A stretch of DNA of 64,000 nt from JACDBZ01 sp038233215 (GTDB lineage Bacteria; Chloroflexota; Limnocylindria; QHBO01). This document shows positions 33,054 through 39,340 of the stretch, piece by piece. The stretch spans positions 4,015 to 68,014 of the forward strand of contig JBBSML010000013.1 in assembly GCA_038233215.1 (NCBI GenBank), given 5' to 3'. The position numbers and the translations under genes were made by a program. A model generated the notes under the pieces. The model made no database searches. It was not told the origin of the DNA and saw only the letters and a program-made list of their open reading frames with translations. How positions within the stretch are numbered: position 1 is the stretch's first letter; each line of letters begins with the position of its first letter.

Positions 33054-34838
33054 ATGAGCACCTCCTTCCGTACCCACACCTGCGGCGAGCTGCGCTCCGA
33101 TCACGTCGGCGAGCGTGTGACGCTGGCCGGTTGGGTGCACCGCCGCCGCGATCACGGCCATCTCGCCTTCTTTGACCTGCGCGACCGGCACGGCATCACC
33201 CAGGTGGTCACGAACGCGGAGGACGCTGCCGAGGCCCACGCGGCGGCCGAGCCGGCGCGCAACGAGTGGGTGGTGCAGGTCGACGGCGTCGTGCGCTCGC
33301 GGCCGGAGCGCACCGCGAACGCGGAGCTGGCGACCGGTGAGGTCGAGGTCGCGGTGGATCGGTTCACCGTCCTGAACCCCTCGAAGGTGCCGCCGTTCTA
33401 CATCAACGAGGAGCAGCCCGGCCTGGACGAGTCGCTGCGCTTGAAGCATCGGTACCTGGATCTTCGCCGTCCGCAGATGCAGGCTCGCATGCTGATGCGT
33501 TCACGCCTCGCATCGGCCATCCGCAAGGCGCTCGAGGACGATGGCTTCGTCGAGATCGAGACGCCCACGCTCATTCGCAGCACTCCAGAAGGGGCGCGCG
33601 ACTTCGTGGTGCCTTCGCGCCTGCGGCCGGGCGAGTTCTACGCGCTCCCGCAGTCACCGCAGATCCTCAAGCAGCTGCTCATGGTGGCCGGCTACGACCG
33701 CTATTTCCAGCTCGCGCACGCCTACCGCGACGAGGACATGCGCGGTGACCGCCAGCCGGAGCACACCCAGGTGGACATCGAGATGAGCTTCGTGACCGAG
33801 GAGGACGTCATCGCCACCGTGGAGCGCATGGTCACGCGCGTCGCCAGAGAGATCCTTCCTGAGCGGCCGATCCTGAGTGAGCCCTTCCCACGGCTGACCT
33901 ATGCGGACGCCATGGACCGATACGGCTCCGACAAGCCCGATATTCGCTTTGGCCTCGAGCTGGTCGACCTCTCGGATATCGTGCGCCAAGTCGACTTCCG
34001 GGTCTTCTCCGAGCCTCTTGCCGCGGGAGGCGCGGTCTTCGGCCTCACGGCGCCGGGCTGCGGCGACTATTCGCGCAAGCAGCTCGACGAGCTGATCGAC
34101 CTTGCCAAGCGCCACGGAGCTAAGGGGCTGGTCCACCTGTCCGTGCAGGACGACGGCTCGCTTCACGGTCCGGCCGCTAAGTTCGTTTCGGGTCGTGACG
34201 CTGACCTGCTTGCCGCCGTTGGCGCCTCGTCTGGCGATCTTGTCCTGATCGTCGCCGATGCCGACGGCGTGGCTGCTGCCGAGGCGCTCGGCCACGTGCG
34301 ATTGGCGATGGGGGATCGGCTCGGCCTGCGCCAGCCGGGCGTGCTCGGTTACGTCTGGGTCCATCGGTTCCCGATGTACACCTGGGATGCCGAGGGCAAG
34401 CGCTGGGATGCGACTCACAACCCGTTCAGCGCACCGGCACCCGAGGACCTTGAGCGCCTCGAATCCGACCCCGGCAGCGTTCGAGCGCAGCAGTACGACC
34501 TGGCCCTCAACGGCTGGGAGTCGGGCGGCGGCTCGATCCGCATCCACCAGCGCGAGCTGCTCGAGAAATCGTTCGCGCTCATGGGCCACACCGTCGACGG
34601 CATGCGTGACCAGTTCGGCGCCCTGCTCGACGCCCTCGAGTACGGCGCCCCGCCGCACGGCGGGATCGCCATCGGTCTCGACCGATGGGCAGCCCTCTAC
34701 GCCGAGGTCGACAACATTCGCGAAGTCATGGCGTTCCCGAAGACCCAGTCTGGGGCGGATCTCATGATGGACGCGCCCTCGCCGATCACGCAGAAGCAGC
34801 TCGACGAGCTCCGCCTACGCATTCTCGAAGGCGACTGA
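33054..34838 (+). CDS. aspS: Aspartyl-tRNA synthetase (bacterial type)
   Basis: A 594-residue class II synthetase with an N-terminal OB anticodon-binding domain (GWVHRRRDHGHLAFFDLRDR, about 26-45), the catalytic core with AYRDEDMRGDRQPEHTQVDI (motif 2), an inserted GAD domain, and GIAIGLDR (motif 3). His34 in the RRRDHG segment matches the residue linked with relaxed, non-discriminating enzymes such as that of Pseudomonas aeruginosa, where Leu is found in discriminating ones. The organism may therefore make Asn-tRNA through Asp-tRNA. The gene for the required amidotransferase is not in this window. Confidence 0.95.
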   Translation: MSTSFRTHTCGELRSDHVGERVTLAGWVHRRRDHGHLAFFDLRDRHGITQVVTNAEDAAEAHAAAEPARNEWVVQVDGVVRSRPERTANAELATGEVEVAVDRFTVLNPSKVPPFYINEEQPGLDESLRLKHRYLDLRRPQMQARMLMRSRLASAIRKALEDDGFVEIETPTLIRSTPEGARDFVVPSRLRPGEFYALPQSPQILKQLLMVAGYDRYFQLAHAYRDEDMRGDRQPEHTQVDIEMSFVTEEDVIATVERMVTRVAREILPERPILSEPFPRLTYADAMDRYGSDKPDIRFGLELVDLSDIVRQVDFRVFSEPLAAGGAVFGLTAPGCGDYSRKQLDELIDLAKRHGAKGLVHLSVQDDGSLHGPAAKFVSGRDADLLAAVGASSGDLVLIVADADGVAAAEALGHVRLAMGDRLGLRQPGVLGYVWVHRFPMYTWDAEGKRWDATHNPFSAPAPEDLERLESDPGSVRAQQYDLALNGWESGGGSIRIHQRELLEKSFALMGHTVDGMRDQFGALLDALEYGAPPHGGIAIGLDRWAALYAEVDNIREVMAFPKTQSGADLMMDAPSPITQKQLDELRLRILEGD

Positions 34839-34842
34839 GCCG

Positions 34843-35151
34843 ATGGTGCGTTTCGGCCTCCACGGCTCCATCGTGGCTCAGCCCGGACAACGCGGGGCGC
34901 TCGTCGAGCACATGCTGGAGGCGTCGCGGCTCATGGACGACGCGCCTGGGTGTGAGCTCTACCTGGTCAGCGTTTCCGAGACAGACGACGACGCGGTCTG
35001 GATCACCGAGGTGTGGCGAACCGAGGCCGACCACGACGCCTCGCTGTCACTGCCTGGCGTCCCCGAGCTGATCGGCCGCGCGCGTCCGCTCATCGCCCGA
35101 ATGGGAGACTCGCAGCGCCTGCGGGTTCTTGGCGAGGGTCGACCGGGATGA
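34843..35151 (+). CDS. YgiN-like antibiotic biosynthesis monooxygenase-family protein
   Basis: A 102-residue dimeric alpha/beta-barrel (ABM) protein: VRFGLHGSIVAQPGQRGAL at the N-terminus, then CELYLVSVSETDDDAVWITE and VWRTEADHDASLSLPGV. The family includes quinol monooxygenases and heme-degrading enzymes, and many members have unknown substrates. It starts four bases after the aspS stop and overlaps the next gene as ATGA, so it is probably co-transcribed with aspS. Confidence 0.8.
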   Translation: MVRFGLHGSIVAQPGQRGALVEHMLEASRLMDDAPGCELYLVSVSETDDDAVWITEVWRTEADHDASLSLPGVPELIGRARPLIARMGDSQRLRVLGEGRPG

Positions 35152-35327
35152 GCTGGCGGTGGGCCATCGTCGTGTTGTTGGCCACCTTGTTCGTCGGGCC
35201 CAGGATGCTCCGGGTGATCGCAGATCCCGGGCCACTACCGCGTCTGCACCGAGAACGCGGGAGACGGATGTTGCACGCCGATCGAGATCGTGGCCCCGTG
35301 ACGGATCAGTCGTCCGCTGGGAGGTAA
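35148..35327 (+). CDS. Short hypothetical protein with one membrane segment
   Basis: A 59-residue frame starting at ATG 35148 inside the stop of the monooxygenase gene. A hydrophobic stretch (WAIVVLLATLFVGPRML) is followed by a basic tail. The last 22 bases overlap the convergent ectC gene. The ATGA coupling supports it, but the tail looks unconserved. Confidence 0.4.
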   Translation: MSWRWAIVVLLATLFVGPRMLRVIADPGPLPRLHRERGRRMLHADRDRGPVTDQSSAGR

Positions 35328-35689
35328 CTTCCATCGGCGTCGTGCGTTTCGCGACCGGTCAGGGCGGGGTTGAAGACGCAGACCAGTCGCAGGGGCGAGA
35401 TCACGCGGATCGAGTGACGATCGTGTTTCGGCGCATAAACCGATCCTGGCCCGATGCGGTGCACGGTACCGGTGTCGCGCTCGGTGATCTCCGCCTCGCC
35501 CTTGATGCAGTAGCAGGCCTCGTTGTGATGCTTGTACCAGAGGTCCATCTTCGCGCCGGCGTCGACGGTCGTCTCCGAAAGCGAGAAGCCGAGACCGTCG
35601 TCGCGCACCAATAGTCGTTGCGCGCGCCATCCCTCCCCGCGCACATCGAGCTCGGTGCCGTTGATCTCTTCCAGGGTGCGAACGATCAT
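35306..35689 (-). CDS. ectC: Ectoine synthase EctC
   Basis: A 127-residue cupin. Ectoine synthase cyclises N-gamma-acetyl-2,4-diaminobutyrate to the osmoprotectant ectoine. The sequence follows the family closely: MIVRTLEEINGTELDVRGEG, then GFSLSETTVDAG, the metal-site YKHHNEACYCIKGEAEI, RIGPGSVYAPKHDRHSIR and LRLVCVFNPALTGRE. The C-terminus is near normal. A perfect SD (AAGGAGGTG) precedes ATG 35689. No ectA or ectB is present, so this is an orphan copy. It might act on imported precursors, have another cyclisation or hydrolysis role, or serve a pathway encoded elsewhere. Confidence 0.92.
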   Translation of the reverse strand: MIVRTLEEINGTELDVRGEGWRAQRLLVRDDGLGFSLSETTVDAGAKMDLWYKHHNEACYCIKGEAEITERDTGTVHRIGPGSVYAPKHDRHSIRVISPLRLVCVFNPALTGRETHDADGSYLPADD

Positions 35690-35736
35690 GTGCCACCTCC
35701 TTGTTCCGGGGACGTTGCCCTGTTCCGCTGACTTCG

Positions 35737-35763
35737 ATCTTAGGCGTCTGCGGCGAGTGCCAA
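35737..35763 (-). promoter_or_regulatory. Candidate ectC promoter
   Basis: On the minus strand TTGGCA (35763-35758) and TAAGAT (35742-35737) are 15 bases apart. The spacing is short. The -35 lies inside a perfect palindrome, as expected for regulated transcription. Confidence 0.4.
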
Positions 35764-35773
35764 CCAGGTTGGC
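35759..35773. promoter_or_regulatory. Perfect palindrome overlapping the ectC -35 (candidate operator)
   Basis: GCCAACC-A-GGTTGGC is an exact inverted repeat with seven-base arms. It lies in the divergent region between ectC and the cysteine desulfurase gene and overlaps the proposed ectC -35. It may bind a dimeric regulator, possibly one responding to osmotic signals; the regulator is unknown. Confidence 0.45.
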
Positions 35774-35817
35774 GTTGTGACCGATGAGTGACGGACGCGT
35801 TCCGAACCACCCGCGGC

Positions 35818-35823
35818 TATCAT
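35818..35823 (+). promoter_or_regulatory. -10 box giving a predicted leaderless cysteine desulfurase mRNA
   Basis: TATCAT ends seven bases before ATG 35831, with no SD in the gap. Confidence 0.5.
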
Positions 35824-35830
35824 CCAACGC

Positions 35831-36997
35831 ATGGCCGTCTACCTGGATCACGCCGCGACATCGCCCCTCCGTCGCGAGGTGCTGGAGGCGATGCTCCCAT
35901 ATCTGACGCAGCACGGCGGCAACGCGTCGAGCCTGCATGCGTCGGGTCGCCGCGCGCGGCAGGGGATCGACGAAGCGCGCGAGATCATCGCGCAGGGGAT
36001 CGGCGCGCAGCCTCGTGAGATCGTTTTCACCGCCGGCGGCACTGAGGCCGACAACTTGGCCGTCAAGGGAGTCGGGTGGGCGGCGACCTCGAGGGGGCGC
36101 CATGTGATCACGACCGCTGTCGAGCACAAGGCGGTCCTCAACGCCACCGCCATCCTGGAGCGCAGCGGCTTCGAGGTGACGATTCTGCCTGTTGACGCGG
36201 ACGGCCGCGTGGACCCGATCGACGTCGCCGCGGCCATGACCGGGCGCACGACGCTGGTGAGCGTGATGGCCGCCAACAACGAGGTCGGGACCATTCAGCC
36301 GATTGCAGCCATCGGCGAGATCGTGCGTGGCCACGGGGCGAAGTTCCACGTCGATGCGGTCCAGTTCGCCGCCCACGCGTCCATCGATGTCGATGCCTGG
36401 CAGGCTGACCTTGTCAGCCTATCGGCGCACAAGCTTGGGGGGCCGCAGGGCGTCGGGGCGCTGTTTGTCCGGCGTGGCACCCAGATGCTTCCGCAGATCC
36501 AGGGAGGGTCGCAGGAACGACAGCGCCGTGCCGGGACGGAGAACGTCGCGGGCATTGTCGGCTTCGGAGCGGCAATTCGGCGGCTTGCCTCGGATGCCGG
36601 TGAGCCCGATCGGCTGCGCGCATTGAGCGGGCGTCTGCTTCAGGGCCTGCTTGCGCTCGATGGGGTGACGCTGACCGGCCATCCGGAGAATCGTCTGCCG
36701 AATAACGTGAGCGTCGTGATTGACGGCGTGGAAGGTGGCGACCTCGTTGCGGCGCTCGACCTCGAGGGTATCGAGACATCGACCGGAAGCGCCTGCACGT
36801 CCGGCAATACCGAACCCAGCCATGTCCTGCTGGCGATGGGCATCGATCCACATCTCGCGCATGGCTCGTTGCGCATGACGCTCGGTGCGGAAACCTCCGA
36901 TGCCGATATTGACGCCACGCTGGAGGCCCTGCACGCCGTCCTGCCGCGTCTGCGAGGCATCTGGGGTGTTCGGCCAAAGGTGACCGTGCCCGCATGA
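35831..36997 (+). CDS. Cysteine desulfurase (NifS/IscS family)
   Basis: A 388-residue PLP enzyme that removes sulfur from cysteine as a persulfide. Visible are YLDHAATSPLRREV, GGTEADNLAVKG, NNEVGTIQPI, the PLP-lysine segment SLSAHKLGGPQGVG (about 197-210), and the mobile catalytic Cys in STGSACTSGNTEPSH (about 315-329). It overlaps mnmA as ATGA, so its main job is probably to supply sulfur for tRNA thiolation by MnmA. A wider Fe-S role is possible, as no isc/suf genes are seen here. Confidence 0.93.
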   Translation: MAVYLDHAATSPLRREVLEAMLPYLTQHGGNASSLHASGRRARQGIDEAREIIAQGIGAQPREIVFTAGGTEADNLAVKGVGWAATSRGRHVITTAVEHKAVLNATAILERSGFEVTILPVDADGRVDPIDVAAAMTGRTTLVSVMAANNEVGTIQPIAAIGEIVRGHGAKFHVDAVQFAAHASIDVDAWQADLVSLSAHKLGGPQGVGALFVRRGTQMLPQIQGGSQERQRRAGTENVAGIVGFGAAIRRLASDAGEPDRLRALSGRLLQGLLALDGVTLTGHPENRLPNNVSVVIDGVEGGDLVAALDLEGIETSTGSACTSGNTEPSHVLLAMGIDPHLAHGSLRMTLGAETSDADIDATLEALHAVLPRLRGIWGVRPKVTVPA

Positions 36998-38079
36998 GCC
37001 GGATCGTGGCCGCCATGAGCGGTGGCGTGGATTCGTCCGTTGCTGCCGCTCTGCTGGCGCGCGAACGCGGAGACGACGAAGTGATCGGCGTCTGGATGCG
37101 CACCCACGGCGACATGCCGGAGGGCTACGAACAGTCGCGCTCGTGCTGCTCTCCGGACGCCGCGGATGATGCCCGCCGCGTGGCGCAGCTGATCGACATC
37201 CCGTTCTTCACGCTCAACGTGGAGAAGGAGTTCGGGGCGCGCGTGATCGACGCGTTCGTCGACTCCTACCTCGAGGGCTCGACGCCCAACCCTTGCCAGG
37301 CGTGCAACCAGTACATCAAGTTCGACGAGCTGCTTCGGCGTGGCCTGGCCGCCTATGGGGCCGATGCCGTCGCCACCGGCCACTACGCCCGGCTCGAGTA
37401 TCGCGATGGTCGCTGGCGCCTCATGCGCGCCGCCGATGCGGACAAGGATCAGACGTATTTCCTGTGGGTGCTCGACCAGGAGCAGCTGTCGCGCACGCAG
37501 TTTCCGCTGGGTGATCTCACGAAGCCACAGGTGCGCGCCATCGCCGCGGACCTGGCGCTGCCAACAGCGCAGAAGCCGGAAAGCCAGGAGATTTGCTTCG
37601 TGCCGCTGGGCGACTACCGAACGCTCCTCGAAGAGCGGCGCGGGTACGCCGGCGACCCCGGTCCCATCATCGACGCCGATGGCACCCGCGTCGGCACCCA
37701 TACCGGGTACGCGCACTACACGGTCGGCCAACGTCACGGGTTGGGCGTCGCGCTCGGCGAGGCGGTCTACGTGCGCGAGGTGCAGCCTGCCACGAACACG
37801 GTGGTGATCGGCCGCCGCGCGGAAGTCGCGCAGCGCACCTTCACCGTCGACGGCGCGCGCTTCACTGCGGGGGAAGCTCCGAGGGAGCGCTTCAACGCAT
37901 CGGTCCGGATTCGGCATCGGGCTCTCGACGTACCGGCCGAGATCACGATGGTCGGCGGGGATCGGTTCCTGGTTGAAACCGCCGAGCCGGTCTGGGCACC
38001 GGCACCCGGCCAGGGCGCCGTCCTGTACGACGGCGCGGAGTGCCTGGGTGGGGGTCGCATCGTTCGTTCTGACGGTTAG
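36994..38079 (+). CDS. mnmA: tRNA 2-thiouridylase MnmA
   Basis: A 361-residue enzyme that makes 2-thiouridine at tRNA wobble position 34. It has the N-terminal PP-loop AMSGGVDSSVAAALL (about 7-21). The two catalytic cysteines are in NPCQACN (about 96-102) and ESQEICFVPLGDY (about 194-206). The C-terminal beta-barrel has GLGVALGEAVYV. Coupled as ATGA to the cysteine desulfurase gene, it forms a minimal sulfur-relay unit. Confidence 0.95.
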   Translation: MSRIVAAMSGGVDSSVAAALLARERGDDEVIGVWMRTHGDMPEGYEQSRSCCSPDAADDARRVAQLIDIPFFTLNVEKEFGARVIDAFVDSYLEGSTPNPCQACNQYIKFDELLRRGLAAYGADAVATGHYARLEYRDGRWRLMRAADADKDQTYFLWVLDQEQLSRTQFPLGDLTKPQVRAIAADLALPTAQKPESQEICFVPLGDYRTLLEERRGYAGDPGPIIDADGTRVGTHTGYAHYTVGQRHGLGVALGEAVYVREVQPATNTVVIGRRAEVAQRTFTVDGARFTAGEAPRERFNASVRIRHRALDVPAEITMVGGDRFLVETAEPVWAPAPGQGAVLYDGAECLGGGRIVRSDG

Positions 38080-38087
38080 GGCCATAC

Positions 38088-38366
38088 GTGCCGATGCCAC
38101 CCTGGCTGATCTGGTTTCCCCTCCTGGCGCTCATCAACCTCCTGGTCTTCATCGCCGTGCGCGGGCGCTGGGGGAAGAGTGTCCTGGCGCTGGCCGTCGC
38201 GTCCTTGATCGGAGTCGCCATCGGTGACCAGGTTGCCGGGGCAACCCGTCTCGAGGTCATGCGCATTGGTGACATGCATGTCGTGGCCGCCTCGGTTGGT
38301 GCCCAGGTGCTGATGCTCGCCCTGTCCCTGCTCAGCGCGCTCGGCCCGATTCGGCTCGAGGAGTAA
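38088..38366 (+). CDS. Small hypothetical membrane protein
   Basis: A 92-residue protein with three hydrophobic segments (about 6-24, 30-46 and 66-84) and a short loop GDQVAGATRLEVMRIGDMHV. The start is GTG 38088 or ATG 38094. No family is recognised. It follows mnmA by eight bases, so it is probably co-transcribed. Confidence 0.5.
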   Translation: MPMPPWLIWFPLLALINLLVFIAVRGRWGKSVLALAVASLIGVAIGDQVAGATRLEVMRIGDMHVVAASVGAQVLMLALSLLSALGPIRLEE

Positions 38367-38385
38367 ACGAGGCCAGAAAACCACC

Positions 38386-38572
38386 GAAATTTCAGTGCTG
38401 AGCCGGCATGAGAGGCGCACTGGCGCAGGGCTCACTCACGACCCGCAACGAAATATCGGCGGATTCCCGCGCGGCTGGCCTCCCGGGCCGTAATCGACTG
38501 AAATATCGTCGCTGCGCGTGCGCTGGGCTGCGCGCCGAGCCCCCTCACGCCATCAGAGCACCAAAATATCGG
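38386..38572. repeat. Four spaced near-palindromic sites (CGAAATATCG-like)
   Basis: Related sites are centred on GAAATTTCAG (38386), GAAATATCGG (38450), GAAATATCGT (38500) and AAAATATCGG (38563). Spacings are 64, 50 and 63 bases. The core CGAAATATCG is close to self-complementary. The second and fourth copies share a longer stretch, with AAATATCGGC followed by ATCCCGCGCGG-type sequence. The block fills the otherwise empty region 38367-38617 before the DUF948 gene. It may be operators or a small repeat family. Confidence 0.5.
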
Positions 38573-38617
38573 CCAGATCCCGCGCGGTTGGCGGGGGACC
38601 AGTGGTCGCGGCCAGTG

Positions 38618-38623
38618 TAGAGT
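38618..38623 (+). promoter_or_regulatory. -10 box giving a predicted leaderless DUF948 mRNA
   Basis: TAGAGT ends six bases before ATG 38630 with no SD. It is downstream of the four repeated sites. Confidence 0.45.
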
Positions 38624-38629
38624 CGCGCG

Positions 38630-39001
38630 ATGGAGCTCGCCCTGGCCATCTTCAACATCGGCGCCGGGCTCGGCGTGCTGGCGGCTGGCGGTGCCCTGGT
38701 CTACCTGGCCTGGCAGACGACCCCGCTCATCAAGGAGTCGCGCGCGCTTGCGATGGATCTTCGACGCCTGACGCGCGCGACCGACACCGAGCTGCGGCCG
38801 ATCCTCGGCCACGCCCGGGAGCTGACCAGCAATGTCGAGGTGCTGAGCGAGGACGTTGCCGTCAAGCTCGACCGCCTGAACGATCTCATGAACTCGCTCC
38901 AGCACAGCCTCGAAACCGTTCAGATCACCGCAGGGCCGCGACGGTCCGAGGCGCGATCGGTAGAATCACTGGAAACACGAGAGGATCCATCTCACTCATG
39001 A
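38630..39001 (+). CDS. DUF948-family membrane-anchored coiled-coil protein
   Basis: A 123-residue protein with one N-terminal membrane helix (LALAIFNIGAGLGVLAAGGA region) followed by a coiled coil (ESRALAMDLRRLTRATD to VKLDRLNDLMNSLQHSLE). This is the layout of DUF948 proteins, which often neighbour YtxH and general-stress genes in Gram-positive bacteria. The overlap with the YtxH-like gene (ATGA) supports a shared function in envelope stress or cell shape. The function itself is not established. Confidence 0.8.
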   Translation: MELALAIFNIGAGLGVLAAGGALVYLAWQTTPLIKESRALAMDLRRLTRATDTELRPILGHARELTSNVEVLSEDVAVKLDRLNDLMNSLQHSLETVQITAGPRRSEARSVESLETREDPSHS

Positions 39002-39255
39002 AGGACTCCGGATTCGGCAGCTTTTTGGCAGGCGCCGTGATCGGCGGGCTCATCGGCGCGGCGCTGGGCCTCATCCTGGCCCCGCAGACGGGCGAGGAAT
39101 TCCGGGAGCATGTCAACGACTTTGTCGAGAACAAGCGGGCCGAGATCGTTGATGCGGTGACCGAGGGTCGCGAGGCGGCAGAGCAGGCACGAGCCGACAT
39201 GGTCACCGACTTCGACGCGCATGCAGACGCCCAGGCCGAGGGTGCCACCTCCTGA
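38998..39255 (+). CDS. YtxH-like protein
   Basis: An 85-residue protein with a glycine-rich N-terminal membrane segment (LAGAVIGGLIGAALGLILAP) and TGEEFREHVNDFVEN, the pattern of YtxH (gas-vesicle/general-stress) proteins. A helical charged tail follows. The start ATG 38998 lies within the DUF948 stop. It may share a transcript with alaS 85 bases downstream. Confidence 0.82.
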   Translation: MKDSGFGSFLAGAVIGGLIGAALGLILAPQTGEEFREHVNDFVENKRAEIVDAVTEGREAAEQARADMVTDFDAHADAQAEGATS

Positions 39256-39340
39256 CGTCGACCTGACCACAACGAGCGCAGATCACGCACACGAGGAGCC
39301 GGTGGGTCGCCGGCTCTCGTCGTGAACGAAGGATGAACCG

